Below, one piece after another: positions 16,322-24,166 of a stretch of DNA of 64,000 bases (the first letter of the stretch is position 1; each line of letters starts with the position of its first letter). Position numbers and translations under genes: made by a program. The stretch lies in contig NZ_FBYA01000001.1 in NCBI RefSeq assembly GCF_001517545.1, positions 924,734-988,733 on the forward strand, in the 5' to 3' direction. Under the pieces are notes generated by a model, which saw nothing but the letters and a program-made list of their open reading frames with translations, was not told the origin of the DNA and did no database searches. This DNA is from Limnohabitans sp. Rim47. GTDB lineage: Bacteria > Pseudomonadota > Gammaproteobacteria > Burkholderiales > Burkholderiaceae_C.

Positions 16322-17263
16322 ATGAACTCCCAAACTGGTCAACCTTTGCTTGAATTTGTGTCCTGCCCCCACCCCGAGGGCCAACACCGCATGGCGTATT
16401 GGCGTTGGGGTGATGTCAATGCCCGCCATCTGGTGGTGTGTGCCCACGGTTTAACGCGACAAGGCCGTGACTTTGACCGGCTTGCGCAGGCACTGGTGTC
16501 GCAAAGCCCGCAAGCGCTGCAAATCATTTGTCCCGACGTGGTGGGACGTGGCCGCAGCGATTGGCTGAGCGATCCCGCCGCTTACCAAATTCCTCAATAC
16601 GCCGCAGACATGCTGGCCATGTTGGGCCAGGTCAACGCCCAAATGATGGCCCAAACGGGTGATAACAAGCCGATTCAAACGCTGGACTGGGTCGGAACCA
16701 GCATGGGTGGCTTGATCGGCATGGTGTTGGCGGGTCAACCCGGCTTGCCTTTGCCTGCGCCCATTCGCCGCTTGGTCCTCAACGATGTGGGTCCGGCGAT
16801 CACCTGGAGCTCCGTCCAGCGCATGCAGAGTTATGTCGGGCACTTTGGGCAATTTACAGACCTCGATGAGGCCGCTGCAGCCCTGTGGGCACTGTCTCAA
16901 GGCTTTGGCCCGGTGGCAGCCGATGTCTGGCGCGACATGTCAGCGCACATGACCCGACCCGGCACAGATGGTAAATTGACCTTGCATTACGACCCCGCCA
17001 TTGGTGTCCCTGTTCGTGCCATGACGCCCGAAATCGCAGCCGCTGGTGAATCGGCACTGTGGGCTTTGTACGATCAAATTCAGGCGCAAACACTGCTTAT
17101 TCGGGGTCAAGACTCGGACCTGCTGACGCCAGAAACCGCGACCATCATGACCCAACGCGGCCCCCATGCCCAATTGGACACTTGGCCTGGTTTTGGGCAT
17201 GCACCCACCTTGACGGGTGATGACCAGATCGCGGTGGTGGCCAAGTTCTTGCTGGGCGTTTGA
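16322..17263 (+). CDS. Alpha/beta hydrolase upstream of relA
   Basis: A 313-residue serine hydrolase. The oxyanion region is VVCAHGLTRQGRDF, the nucleophile elbow WVGTSMGGLIG carries the Ser, an acid is likely in RGQDSDLLTP, and the His is in PGFGHAPTL. The start MNSQTGQPLL was chosen over an earlier in-frame ATG at 16265 because homologous hydrolases begin near this point; the earlier one is possible. The substrate is unknown. It is divergent from the 3-hydroxybutyrate dehydrogenase gene, so a hydroxybutyrate-oligomer substrate is an idea only. Its stop is 4 bp before the relA start, so the two are probably translated from one message. Confidence 0.85.
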   Translation: MNSQTGQPLLEFVSCPHPEGQHRMAYWRWGDVNARHLVVCAHGLTRQGRDFDRLAQALVSQSPQALQIICPDVVGRGRSDWLSDPAAYQIPQYAADMLAMLGQVNAQMMAQTGDNKPIQTLDWVGTSMGGLIGMVLAGQPGLPLPAPIRRLVLNDVGPAITWSSVQRMQSYVGHFGQFTDLDEAAAALWALSQGFGPVAADVWRDMSAHMTRPGTDGKLTLHYDPAIGVPVRAMTPEIAAAGESALWALYDQIQAQTLLIRGQDSDLLTPETATIMTQRGPHAQLDTWPGFGHAPTLTGDDQIAVVAKFLLGV

Positions 17264-17267
17264 CACC

Positions 17268-19547
17268 ATGGTCAGTCCTTCATCCAGTCATTCTGCAAGC
17301 CCGATATCGGCCTCGGGCCGGTTGCATGCGCCTCACTCAACGTCTATGCATTTGCCGCCCGTGATGCTGGCCACCGCAGATGCGGCAGAGCAAGCTGAAA
17401 CCCTGGCCAAAGCCCGCGCCTTTGCCGATCCTTTGATCGCCGGTGAAACACTGGACACCGGAGAAAACATCCTGGTCCATGCCGATGCTGTGGCCGCGAT
17501 TCTGGCTGACATTGGGGGTTCGGTCGCCATGCAAGCAGCCAGTTATCTGGTCTATGCCTGCCCGCACCTGAACAAGCCTGAAGAGGTCATCGCCAAAGCC
17601 TTTGGTCCCAATCTGGCGCAATTGGCCATGCAAACCAACCAACTGGTGCATGTGCAGCGTCTGTCCCGGGCGGCAGAGTCGAAAACCCAGGGTGCCGACA
17701 ACACGCCACTCAGCCCGCAGTTGCAAACCGAAAACGTGCGCAAGATGCTGCTGGCGTTCAGCCGCGATTTGCGCGTGGTCATGCTGCGCCTGGCCTCGCG
17801 GTTGCAAACCCTGCGCCATTTTGCGGCCACCAAATTGCCCGTGCCCTCTGCATTGGCCAGTGAGTCTTTGCAGGTGTTTGCCCCGCTGGCCAACCGCTTG
17901 GGCATCTGGCAGATCAAATGGGAAATGGAAGATTTGTCCTTCCGCTTTCTGGAGCCCGCCACTTACAAAGAAATTGCCCGGCTGCTGGATGAAAAACGCG
18001 CCGAGCGTGAACGCTACATGGTCGAATTGCGTCAACGCTTGCAACAAGCGCTGGCGAGCCAAGGCATCAAAGCGTCCGTCGAGGGGCGACCCAAACACAT
18101 TTACAGCATCGTGCGCAAAATGCGCGGCAAGTCGCTGGCGTTTGACCGCGTGTTCGACATCCGGGCGCTGCGCGTGGTCGTACCCAGCGTGGCCGACTGC
18201 TACCAGGTGCTCAGTTGGGTTCACGAGCACTTTGCCCCCATTGCAGAAGAATTTGACGACTACATTGCCAAGCCCAAAGCCAACGGCTACCAGTCTTTGC
18301 ACACCGTGGTGCGTGATGTTGATGGGGGCCCGATTGAGGTGCAAATCCGCACCCTGGCCATGCACGAACATGCAGAACATGGTGTCGCCGCGCATTGGGC
18401 TTACAAAGAAGCCGGTGCCAAAGGCTATGCAGGGATCTCGGCCAACAGTGAATACGACACCAAAATTGCCGTGCTGCGTCAGCTGTTGGCCTGGGAACGC
18501 GACCTGTCGGGAGCAGCGCAGCAAGGTAATGCACAAAGCAAGGGCTTGTTTGACGATCGCATTTACGTGCTGACGCCTGAAGCTGCGGTGGTCGAACTGC
18601 CACAAGGCGCGACCCCCATCGACTTCGCTTACACGGTGCATACCAATCTGGGGCACCGATGCCGTGGTGCCAAGGTCGATGGCGTCATGGTGCCGCTGAG
18701 CACCCCATTGGCCAATGGCCAGACCGTCGAGATCACGGCCATCAAAGAAGGCGGGCCATCTCGCGACTGGCTGAACCCCGAACTGGCTTATCTCGCCAGT
18801 CCGCGTGCACGGGCCAAGGTACGGGCTTGGTTCAACGCTCAAATCAGCGAAGAAACCATTTCCCGTGGCCGCGAAGCCGTAGAAAAATTGCTGCAACGCT
18901 TGGGGCGCACCGTCATCCGCCTGGAAGATTTGGCCAGCCAGCTGGGTTTCAAGTCGGCCGATGGCTTGTTCGAAGTGGTGGGCAAAGACGAATACTCGCT
19001 GCGCAACATCGAGGTCTTGCTCAACCCGCCAGAGCCGGCGCTGCAACCAGACGAATATTTTCAAAAGAAGTTCAAAGGTGCAGTGGCCCGCAAATCGCCA
19101 TCGGGCGTGCTGGTGGTAGGGGTTGATTCACTGCTCACGCAACTCTCGCGCTGCTGCAAACCCGCGCCGCCCGATGCCATCAGCGGCTTTGTGACACGCG
19201 GGAAGGGTGTGAGCATCCATCGCCAGGACTGCAGCAATTTTCGTGAATTGGCCTCGCGGCATGGCGAACGGGTGATCGACGTGCGATGGGGGGAGCACAA
19301 AGGCGCTGATGCCTCGGTTTATCCGGTCGATGTGGCGGTGGAGGCGTTTGACCGTCAGGGCCTGCTGCGTGATATTTCCGAAGTCTTTGCTAAGGAAAAG
19401 ATGAATGTGATCGGCGTGCAAACCCAGTCTGTCAAAGGTACGGCCTGGATGACCTTCACGGTAGAAATCAGCGATGCGGTTACTTTGAACAAAGTTTTAG
19501 GCAGCGTGAGGGGTGTCAAAGGGGTGAGGGCGGCACGAAGACGTTAA
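17268..19547 (+). CDS. relA: GTP pyrophosphokinase RelA (synthetase-only)
   Basis: A 759-residue stringent-response enzyme that makes (p)ppGpp on starved ribosomes. The N-terminal HD-type domain is degenerate: where bifunctional enzymes have a His-Asp pair and an EDT motif, this protein reads YLVYACPHLNKPEE, so hydrolase activity is not expected. The synthetase domain has RPKHIYSIVRKM and FDIRALRVVV, with the EFDDYIAKPK motif typical of RelA rather than SpoT, then NGYQSLHTVV. A TGS domain (RIYVLTPEAAVVELP), a zinc-finger-like stretch (LSRCCKPAPPDAI) and a C-terminal ACT domain follow. The ATG at 17268 directly follows the hydrolase stop. Confidence 0.96.
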   Translation: MVSPSSSHSASPISASGRLHAPHSTSMHLPPVMLATADAAEQAETLAKARAFADPLIAGETLDTGENILVHADAVAAILADIGGSVAMQAASYLVYACPHLNKPEEVIAKAFGPNLAQLAMQTNQLVHVQRLSRAAESKTQGADNTPLSPQLQTENVRKMLLAFSRDLRVVMLRLASRLQTLRHFAATKLPVPSALASESLQVFAPLANRLGIWQIKWEMEDLSFRFLEPATYKEIARLLDEKRAERERYMVELRQRLQQALASQGIKASVEGRPKHIYSIVRKMRGKSLAFDRVFDIRALRVVVPSVADCYQVLSWVHEHFAPIAEEFDDYIAKPKANGYQSLHTVVRDVDGGPIEVQIRTLAMHEHAEHGVAAHWAYKEAGAKGYAGISANSEYDTKIAVLRQLLAWERDLSGAAQQGNAQSKGLFDDRIYVLTPEAAVVELPQGATPIDFAYTVHTNLGHRCRGAKVDGVMVPLSTPLANGQTVEITAIKEGGPSRDWLNPELAYLASPRARAKVRAWFNAQISEETISRGREAVEKLLQRLGRTVIRLEDLASQLGFKSADGLFEVVGKDEYSLRNIEVLLNPPEPALQPDEYFQKKFKGAVARKSPSGVLVVGVDSLLTQLSRCCKPAPPDAISGFVTRGKGVSIHRQDCSNFRELASRHGERVIDVRWGEHKGADASVYPVDVAVEAFDRQGLLRDISEVFAKEKMNVIGVQTQSVKGTAWMTFTVEISDAVTLNKVLGSVRGVKGVRAARRR

Positions 19548-19571
19548 AACATGTCAAATTGAAATCCGCTT

Positions 19572-19600
19572 CCGAAAAGAGTGTTTTTTGCAGCTATAAT
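19572..19600 (+). promoter_or_regulatory. Promoter of the tRNA-Val gene
   Basis: A perfect -10 box TATAAT at 19595-19600 lies 12 bp before the tRNA. The -35 region is weak, with the best fit near 19572. The strong -10 close to the tRNA start is what a short stable-RNA transcript needs. Confidence 0.6.
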
Positions 19601-19612
19601 TGGAAGCTCAAC

Positions 19613-19689
19613 AGGCGCGTAGCTCAGTTGGTTAGAGCACCACCTTGACATGGTGGGGGTCGCTAGTTCGAATCTAGTCGCGCCTACCA
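19613..19689 (+). tRNA. tRNA-Val (anticodon GAC)
   Basis: A 77-base cloverleaf that can be folded by eye. The acceptor stem is AGGCGCG with CGCGCCT, the D arm is GCTCAGTTGGTTAGAGC, the anticodon stem is CCACC/GGTGG with loop TTGACAT, and the T arm is centred on TTCGAAT. The anticodon is GAC at 19647-19649, reading valine codons GUC and GUU. The 3' CCA is encoded. It is a single tRNA, not part of a cluster. Confidence 0.97.
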
Positions 19690-19699
19690 AATTTGGTAG
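19684..19699. repeat. 16 bp perfect palindrome across the tRNA 3' end
   Basis: CTACCAAATTTGGTAG is a perfect 16 bp palindrome. Its left half is the last six bases of tRNA-Val including CCA. tRNA 3' ends are common integration sites, but no integrase gene is nearby. It may also help RNase processing. Significance is unclear. Confidence 0.7.
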
Positions 19700-19707
19700 G
19701 GAAAACA

Positions 19708-19740
19708 AGCACTCGGCAGAAATGCCCGGTGCTTTTTTTT
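19708..19740 (+). terminator. Terminator after tRNA-Val
   Basis: Stem AGCAC...GTGCT with an inner CGGCA/TGCC pairing and a GAAA loop, followed by eight T. This is an intrinsic terminator 19 bp after the tRNA. Confidence 0.85.
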
Positions 19741-19841
19741 CGCCTGAGCGTCAGGAAGGCAACTGTACCAATGCGTTTTGTCATCGACTTGACTCTCGCT
19801 GCTGGCACCAGAACCACTCCCGGCCCGAACAGCTTGCGGGG

Positions 19842-20225
19842 TTAAGGTTGGCCGAAAGACGGGATCGCATGTGACTGCAGCTGCGCCAGTGTCACAAACA
19901 AAAGTGCCCGTTCATGTGTGCACTCCAGAACAACAGGCGGTGCAACGCCTGATTCCAGGGCTTCTTTCCAGCGCATGGCGCACAGGCACCAGCGGTCGCC
20001 TGCTTGCAAGCCAGAAAAGCGGTGTTCGGGTCGTGGCGTGACGAGGTCGTTGCCCCGAGCCAGTGAAAAATCCAAAAATTTTTGCGTGACTTTTGCGCAC
20101 ACCACATGGCTGCCCCGGTCATGGTCATCCGTGTTGCAGCAGCCGTCCCGGTAATACCCGGTTAACGGATCATAGGAGCAGGGCACCAGCGCAGCCCCCA
20201 GAACGTTCAGTGCGTTTTGGCTCAT
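19842..20225 (-). CDS. DUF2237 family protein
   Basis: A 127-residue protein of the DUF2237 family, cytoplasmic by absence of a signal peptide. Family landmarks are LNVLGAALVPCSYDPLTGYY, RDGCCNTDDHDRGSH, VTQKFLDFSLARGNDL and GDRWCLCAMRW. The several conserved cysteines (in GCCN and WCLC) suggest metal or thiol chemistry, but the function is not established. It lies 89 bp after the end of prlC on the same strand and may be read from the prlC transcript. Confidence 0.9.
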   Translation of the reverse strand: MSQNALNVLGAALVPCSYDPLTGYYRDGCCNTDDHDRGSHVVCAKVTQKFLDFSLARGNDLVTPRPEHRFSGLQAGDRWCLCAMRWKEALESGVAPPVVLECTHERALLFVTLAQLQSHAIPSFGQP

Positions 20226-20314
20226 GGTTTCTTTTGACTTTTAGCGCGTTGAAGGCCTGGCCTGAGCCCTAAAAAGTCAGGGCGAGGCGCTGGGTTTAAC
20301 GCTGGGGTTGAGGC

Positions 20315-22354
20315 TCAGGCAGCGACCATGCCCTGGTGGCGCAGCAAGGCGTCCAAGTTGGGCTCGCGGCCACGGAAAGCTTTGAACGATTCCAGTGCAG
20401 GTCGACTGCCACCGGCTTCCAGAATGGCTTTGCGGTATTGGCGGCCGGTTTCCACGCTGGGCGTGCCGTCGGCGGCAGCGGTTTCTTCAAACGCAGCATA
20501 GGCGTCCGCGCTCAGCACCTCGGCCCATTTGTAGCTGTAATAGCCAGCGGCGTAGCCACCCGCAAAAATATGGCTGAAGGTATGCACCATGCGGTTGAAG
20601 GCGGGTGGGCGGATCACTGCCACTTCGTCGCGCACCTGGTTCAGCAGCGGCATAAAGTCTTGCGCGGGATCGTGCTCGCCGTGCACCAGCATGTCGAACA
20701 GCGAAAACTCGATCTGGCGCAAGGTTTGCAAACCGCTCTGAAAATTCTTGGCAGCCAGCATCTTGTCAAACAAGGATCGCGGCAGAGGCTCACCCGTTTG
20801 CACATGCGAGGTCATGTGGCGAAGCACAGACCATTCCCAGCAAAAGTTTTCCATGAACTGGCTGGGCAACTCGACCGCATCCCACTCGACGCCGCTGATG
20901 CCCGAGACATCGCGCTCGTTCACTTGCGTGAGCATGTGGTGCAGGCCGTGGCCAAACTCATGGAAGAGGGTGATCACGTCGTCGTGCGTCAGCAAGGCGG
21001 GTTGGCCGTTGACCCCTTCGGCGAAGTTACACACCAAATGCGCCACAGGCGTTTGCAGCACGCCCGTGTCGGGGCGCTGCCAGCGGCCACGCACATCGTC
21101 CATCCAGGCTCCGCCGCGTTTGCCTGCGCGGGCCGGTGGGTCGAGGTAGAACTGGCCCACCAATTGGCCATCGCGCTCGATGCGATAAAACGCCACTGCC
21201 GGGTGCCAGACAGGAGCCTGGTCGGGGCGGATGTTCACCTCGAACAGGTTTTCGATGATCTTGAACAAGCCGGCCAGCACCTTGGGTGCCGTGAAGTATT
21301 GCTTGACCTCTTGCTCGCTGAAGCTGTAACGCGCCTCTTTGAACTTTTCAGACAGGTAAGGAATATCCCATGCGTTGAGCGCGGTGCTGAGGCCGAGGGC
21401 ATTGGCAGCAAACTCGCGCAGATCGGCCAGGTCTTTTTCGGCAAAGGGGCGGGCTTTGACCGCCAGATCGCGCAAAAAGCCGGTGACTTTTTCGGGCGAC
21501 TCGGCCATTTTGGGCACAACCGACACTTGTGCGTAGTTGTCAAAACCCAGCAGGCGGGCCTCTTCCTTGCGCAAGGTCAGAATCTCTTGCATCAAGGCGG
21601 TGTTGTCAAAGTGCTTGGCGTCTTCGGCGGCTTGGTCCGAGGCGCGGGTGACGTGGGCTTTGTAGAGCTGCTCACGCAGAGCGTTGCTTTCGGCAAACTG
21701 CATCACGGGCAGGTACACCGGCATCTTGAGCGATAAGCGATGGCCTTCTTTGCCTTCTTTTTGGGCAGCGTCGCGGGTGGCCTGCACCACATCAACCGGG
21801 ACGCCTTTGAGCTGGTCTTCGTTCACGTACAGGGCAAATCTGTCGGTGGCGTCCAAAGTGTTTTCACTGAATTTTTGGGTGATTTCGGCCAAGCGCTCTT
21901 GAATGGCGGCATAGCGCTCTTTGTCAGCGCCTTGCAGTTCAGCGCCACCGAGCACAAATGCACGCAAAGCATTGGTTTGGGCCTGTTTTTGTTCAGCATT
22001 GAGGCTGGCAGGATCAATGGCTTTGTATTTCGCGTACAGGCGCTCATCGCTACCCAGTCGTGTCCAGAATTCCGTCACACGGGGCAGCGCTGCGTTGTAG
22101 GCGGCGCGCAGCTCTGGCGTGTCGGCCACGCTGTTGAGGTGGCTTACAGCACCCCAAGCCATGCCCAGACGCTCTGTGGCCACATCCAGCGTTTGCGCGA
22201 TCGACTTCCAGACTGCCGGAAAGTCTTTGGCCGCCACGGTGTCCAAGGCTTTTTCAGCATCGGCCAGCAACACATCGAGGGCTGGGGCCACATGCTCAGG
22301 AGCAATTTGGTCAAACAGGGGCAGGCCAGTGGTGTCGAGCAAGGGGTTGGTCAT
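20315..22354 (-). CDS. prlC: Oligopeptidase A (M3 family zinc metallopeptidase)
   Basis: A 679-residue cytoplasmic peptidase that trims short peptides, including signal-peptide fragments in known members. The zinc site is TLFHEFGHGLHHML (HExxH), with the third ligand Glu in the following helix (SGVEWDAVELPSQFMENF). M3 substrate residues are seen in HTFSHIFAGGYAAGYYSY. The start MTNPLLDTTG was preferred to an upstream frame that begins in the palindromic repeat. It follows folD on the same strand, but 256 bp of repeats separate the two. Confidence 0.95.
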   Translation of the reverse strand: MTNPLLDTTGLPLFDQIAPEHVAPALDVLLADAEKALDTVAAKDFPAVWKSIAQTLDVATERLGMAWGAVSHLNSVADTPELRAAYNAALPRVTEFWTRLGSDERLYAKYKAIDPASLNAEQKQAQTNALRAFVLGGAELQGADKERYAAIQERLAEITQKFSENTLDATDRFALYVNEDQLKGVPVDVVQATRDAAQKEGKEGHRLSLKMPVYLPVMQFAESNALREQLYKAHVTRASDQAAEDAKHFDNTALMQEILTLRKEEARLLGFDNYAQVSVVPKMAESPEKVTGFLRDLAVKARPFAEKDLADLREFAANALGLSTALNAWDIPYLSEKFKEARYSFSEQEVKQYFTAPKVLAGLFKIIENLFEVNIRPDQAPVWHPAVAFYRIERDGQLVGQFYLDPPARAGKRGGAWMDDVRGRWQRPDTGVLQTPVAHLVCNFAEGVNGQPALLTHDDVITLFHEFGHGLHHMLTQVNERDVSGISGVEWDAVELPSQFMENFCWEWSVLRHMTSHVQTGEPLPRSLFDKMLAAKNFQSGLQTLRQIEFSLFDMLVHGEHDPAQDFMPLLNQVRDEVAVIRPPAFNRMVHTFSHIFAGGYAAGYYSYKWAEVLSADAYAAFEETAAADGTPSVETGRQYRKAILEAGGSRPALESFKAFRGREPNLDALLRHQGMVAA

Positions 22355-22401
22355 GGTGTTCTCCAGAGACTGGGCAAATGGGGACGAAGGAGGATGAGGA
22401 C

Positions 22402-22430
22402 ATGGATCCCGGGTCAAGCCCGGGATGACA
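22402..22430. repeat. Dispersed REP-like palindrome, copy 2
   Basis: Stem ATCCCGGG / CCCGGGAT with a five-base TCAAG loop, ending TGACA. Read on the minus strand it matches the element at 4624 (TGTCAT...CTTGA...ATCCATG). It lies 48 bp upstream of the prlC start. Confidence 0.8.
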
Positions 22431-22440
22431 AGGTGGACTG

Positions 22441-22595
22441 GGTCTCACGCAGTGGATTTGGTCTTACACAGTGGCGCTGCTTTGACACAGTGAATCGCCT
22501 TTGACACAGTGAATCGCCTTTGACACAGTAAATTCGCCTTTGACACATTAAATTTGCTTTGACACATTCGGTCTGGTGTGACGCAGCGCCTGTCT
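22441..22595. repeat. Cluster of about eight 19-20 bp direct repeats
   Basis: The core TTTGACACAGTGAATCGCC starts at 22481 and 22500, with changed copies at 22519, 22539 and 22558 (spacing 19-20 bp). Weaker copies lie on both sides (near 22441, 22460 and 22577). The core TTGACACA resembles a -35 box, and the regular spacing resembles iterons or an operator array. It fills the folD-prlC gap. On the minus strand it would form the prlC leader. Confidence 0.85.
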
Positions 22596-22610
22596 TCGTC
22601 TCTTGTTGTA

Positions 22611-23462
22611 TCAGTTAGGGGCGCGCTCGGCTGCTTCAAGGGTGTTGACCAACAACATCGTGATGGTCATCGGGCCCACGCCGCCGGGCACGGGCGTGAT
22701 GTGGCTGGCGACGTCTTTGACGCCATCAAAGTCCACATCGCCGCAAAGCTTGCCTTCGTCGTTGCGGTTCATGCCCACGTCCAGCACCACGGCACCGGGT
22801 TTGACCATGTCGGCGGTCAGCACATTGCGTTTGCCCACCGCCGCCACGATCACGTCGGCTTGCAAAGTCATGGCTTTGAGGTCGGCGGTGCCACTGTGGC
22901 AAATGGTCACCGTGGCGTTCTTTTGCAAGAGCATCAGCGCCATGGGCTTGCCCACAATGTTGCTGCGGCCAATGACCACGGCGTGCTTGCCTTTCAGATC
23001 GTAGCCAATGCTTTCCAGCATTTTCATGCAGCCATAAGGCGTGCAGGGCCAAAAGCCGGGCATGCCGGTCATCAACGCACCCGCGCTGGCGATGTGAAAA
23101 CCGTCCACATCTTTGGCCGGGCTGATGGCCTCGATCACCTTTTGTGCATCGATGTGCGCGGGCAGTGGCAGCTGCACCAGGATGCCGTGGATAGATGGGT
23201 CGTTGTTGAGGGCTTCCACGCGGGCCAGCAGGTCGGCTTCGGTCATGTCGGCTTCGTATTTTTCGAGCACCGAATGCAGGCCGCTGTCTTCGCAGGCCTT
23301 GACCTTGTTGCGCACATAGACCTGGCTGGCCGGGTTGTCACCCACCAACACCACGGCCAAGCCGGGCGTGACGCCTTTGGCCTTGAGTGCTTGGGCGCGG
23401 GCGGCCACTTCGGTGCGCAGTTGTTTGGACAGGGCATTGCCGTCGATGATTTGGGCGGTCAT
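22611..23462 (-). CDS. folD: Bifunctional methylenetetrahydrofolate dehydrogenase/cyclohydrolase
   Basis: A 283-residue enzyme of one-carbon metabolism that oxidises 5,10-methylene-THF and opens the methenyl form to 10-formyl-THF. Family motifs: GLAVVLVGDNPASQVYV, with the catalytic Lys in VRNKVKACED; GILVQLPLPAHID; VIGRSNIVGKPMALML for NADP; and PVPGGVGPMTITML at the C-terminus. It starts 77 bp after the end of the FixJ-type regulator, with a terminator in between, so it has its own promoter. Confidence 0.97.
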   Translation of the reverse strand: MTAQIIDGNALSKQLRTEVAARAQALKAKGVTPGLAVVLVGDNPASQVYVRNKVKACEDSGLHSVLEKYEADMTEADLLARVEALNNDPSIHGILVQLPLPAHIDAQKVIEAISPAKDVDGFHIASAGALMTGMPGFWPCTPYGCMKMLESIGYDLKGKHAVVIGRSNIVGKPMALMLLQKNATVTICHSGTADLKAMTLQADVIVAAVGKRNVLTADMVKPGAVVLDVGMNRNDEGKLCGDVDFDGVKDVASHITPVPGGVGPMTITMLLVNTLEAAERAPN

Positions 23463-23484
23463 GTTAGAAAAACTCGAAAGGTCG

Positions 23485-23520
23485 GTAAAAAATGCAAAAC
23501 GCCCGACGGGTGCGGGCGTT
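23485..23520 (-). terminator. Terminator of the two-component operon
   Basis: On the minus strand an 8 bp stem AACGCCCG / CGGGCGTT with a 7-base loop is followed by a T-rich tract (TTTTGCATTTTTT). It sits 20 bp after the regulator stop. Confidence 0.85.
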
Positions 23521-23539
23521 TCAGGTGCAGTGCGATCGG

Positions 23540-24166
23540 TCAGGCCTTGGGTGCGTTTTGCCCCAGGGCAATCTTGAGAAGGTCTGCCACGGTGTTGGCG
23601 TTCAGCTTTTCCATGATGTTGGCGCGGTGCGCTTCGACTGTTTTGATGCTGATGCCCAGATCGTCAGCGATCTGTTTGTTCAGACGGCCTGCAACGATGC
23701 GCTCCAGCACTTGGGCTTCGCGGCCTGTCAGCTTGGACAGCAACGCATCGCGGCTGGCGGCTTGCTGGTAGCCCGCAAAAGCGTCACGGGCTTCATCGAG
23801 CATGCGCTCGACCAGGCCCAGCAGCTCTTCTTCTTTGAAAGGCTTCTGGATGAAGTCCATCGCGCCTTTTTTCATGGTGTTCACCGCCATGGGCACATCG
23901 CCGTGCCCGGTGATGAACACAATGGGCAAAGGTGAGCGGCGCTCGATCAGGCGGTCTTGCAACTCCAGCCCAGTCATGCCACCCATGCGAATGTCTGCGA
24001 TCAAACACGCTACTTCGCGGGGGTCGTAACGGCTGATGAAGGATTCTGCACTGTCAAAACAACGCACCCGATAGTCTTTGCCTTCGAGCAACCACTGCAG
24101 TGAATCGCGCACGGCCTCGTCGTCGTCAACGACGTAAACAGTGCCTTTTTTCGGAATCAAACTCAT
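23540..24166 (-). CDS. FixJ/DctR-type response regulator
   Basis: A 208-residue regulator. The receiver has TVYVVDDDEAVRDSLQWLL, the phospho-acceptor Asp in ACLIADIRMGGMTGLE, VFITGHGDVPMAV, and Lys in MDFIQKPFKEEELL. These are the marks of the FixJ/NarL subgroup. The C-terminal LuxR-type helix-turn-helix is seen as LTGREAQVLERIVAGRLNKQ and IKTVEAHRANIMEKL. It overlaps the start region of its kinase partner by 4 bp (stop of kinase, start of regulator). DctR, TodT and TtrR are relatives. The target genes are unknown; the PDH operon starts divergently just beyond the kinase. Confidence 0.93.
   Translation of the reverse strand: MSLIPKKGTVYVVDDDEAVRDSLQWLLEGKDYRVRCFDSAESFISRYDPREVACLIADIRMGGMTGLELQDRLIERRSPLPIVFITGHGDVPMAVNTMKKGAMDFIQKPFKEEELLGLVERMLDEARDAFAGYQQAASRDALLSKLTGREAQVLERIVAGRLNKQIADDLGISIKTVEAHRANIMEKLNANTVADLLKIALGQNAPKA

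Noticed and set aside
22481..22577. CRISPR array in the 19 bp repeats
   Set aside because: The repeats touch each other with no unique spacers, and no cas genes are nearby.
22445..22639. A 64-codon leftward frame across the 19 bp repeats, with a repeated CQxxFxVSKA pattern
   Set aside because: The pattern is just the DNA repeat read in one frame; there is no ribosome site, and it overlaps the folD end.
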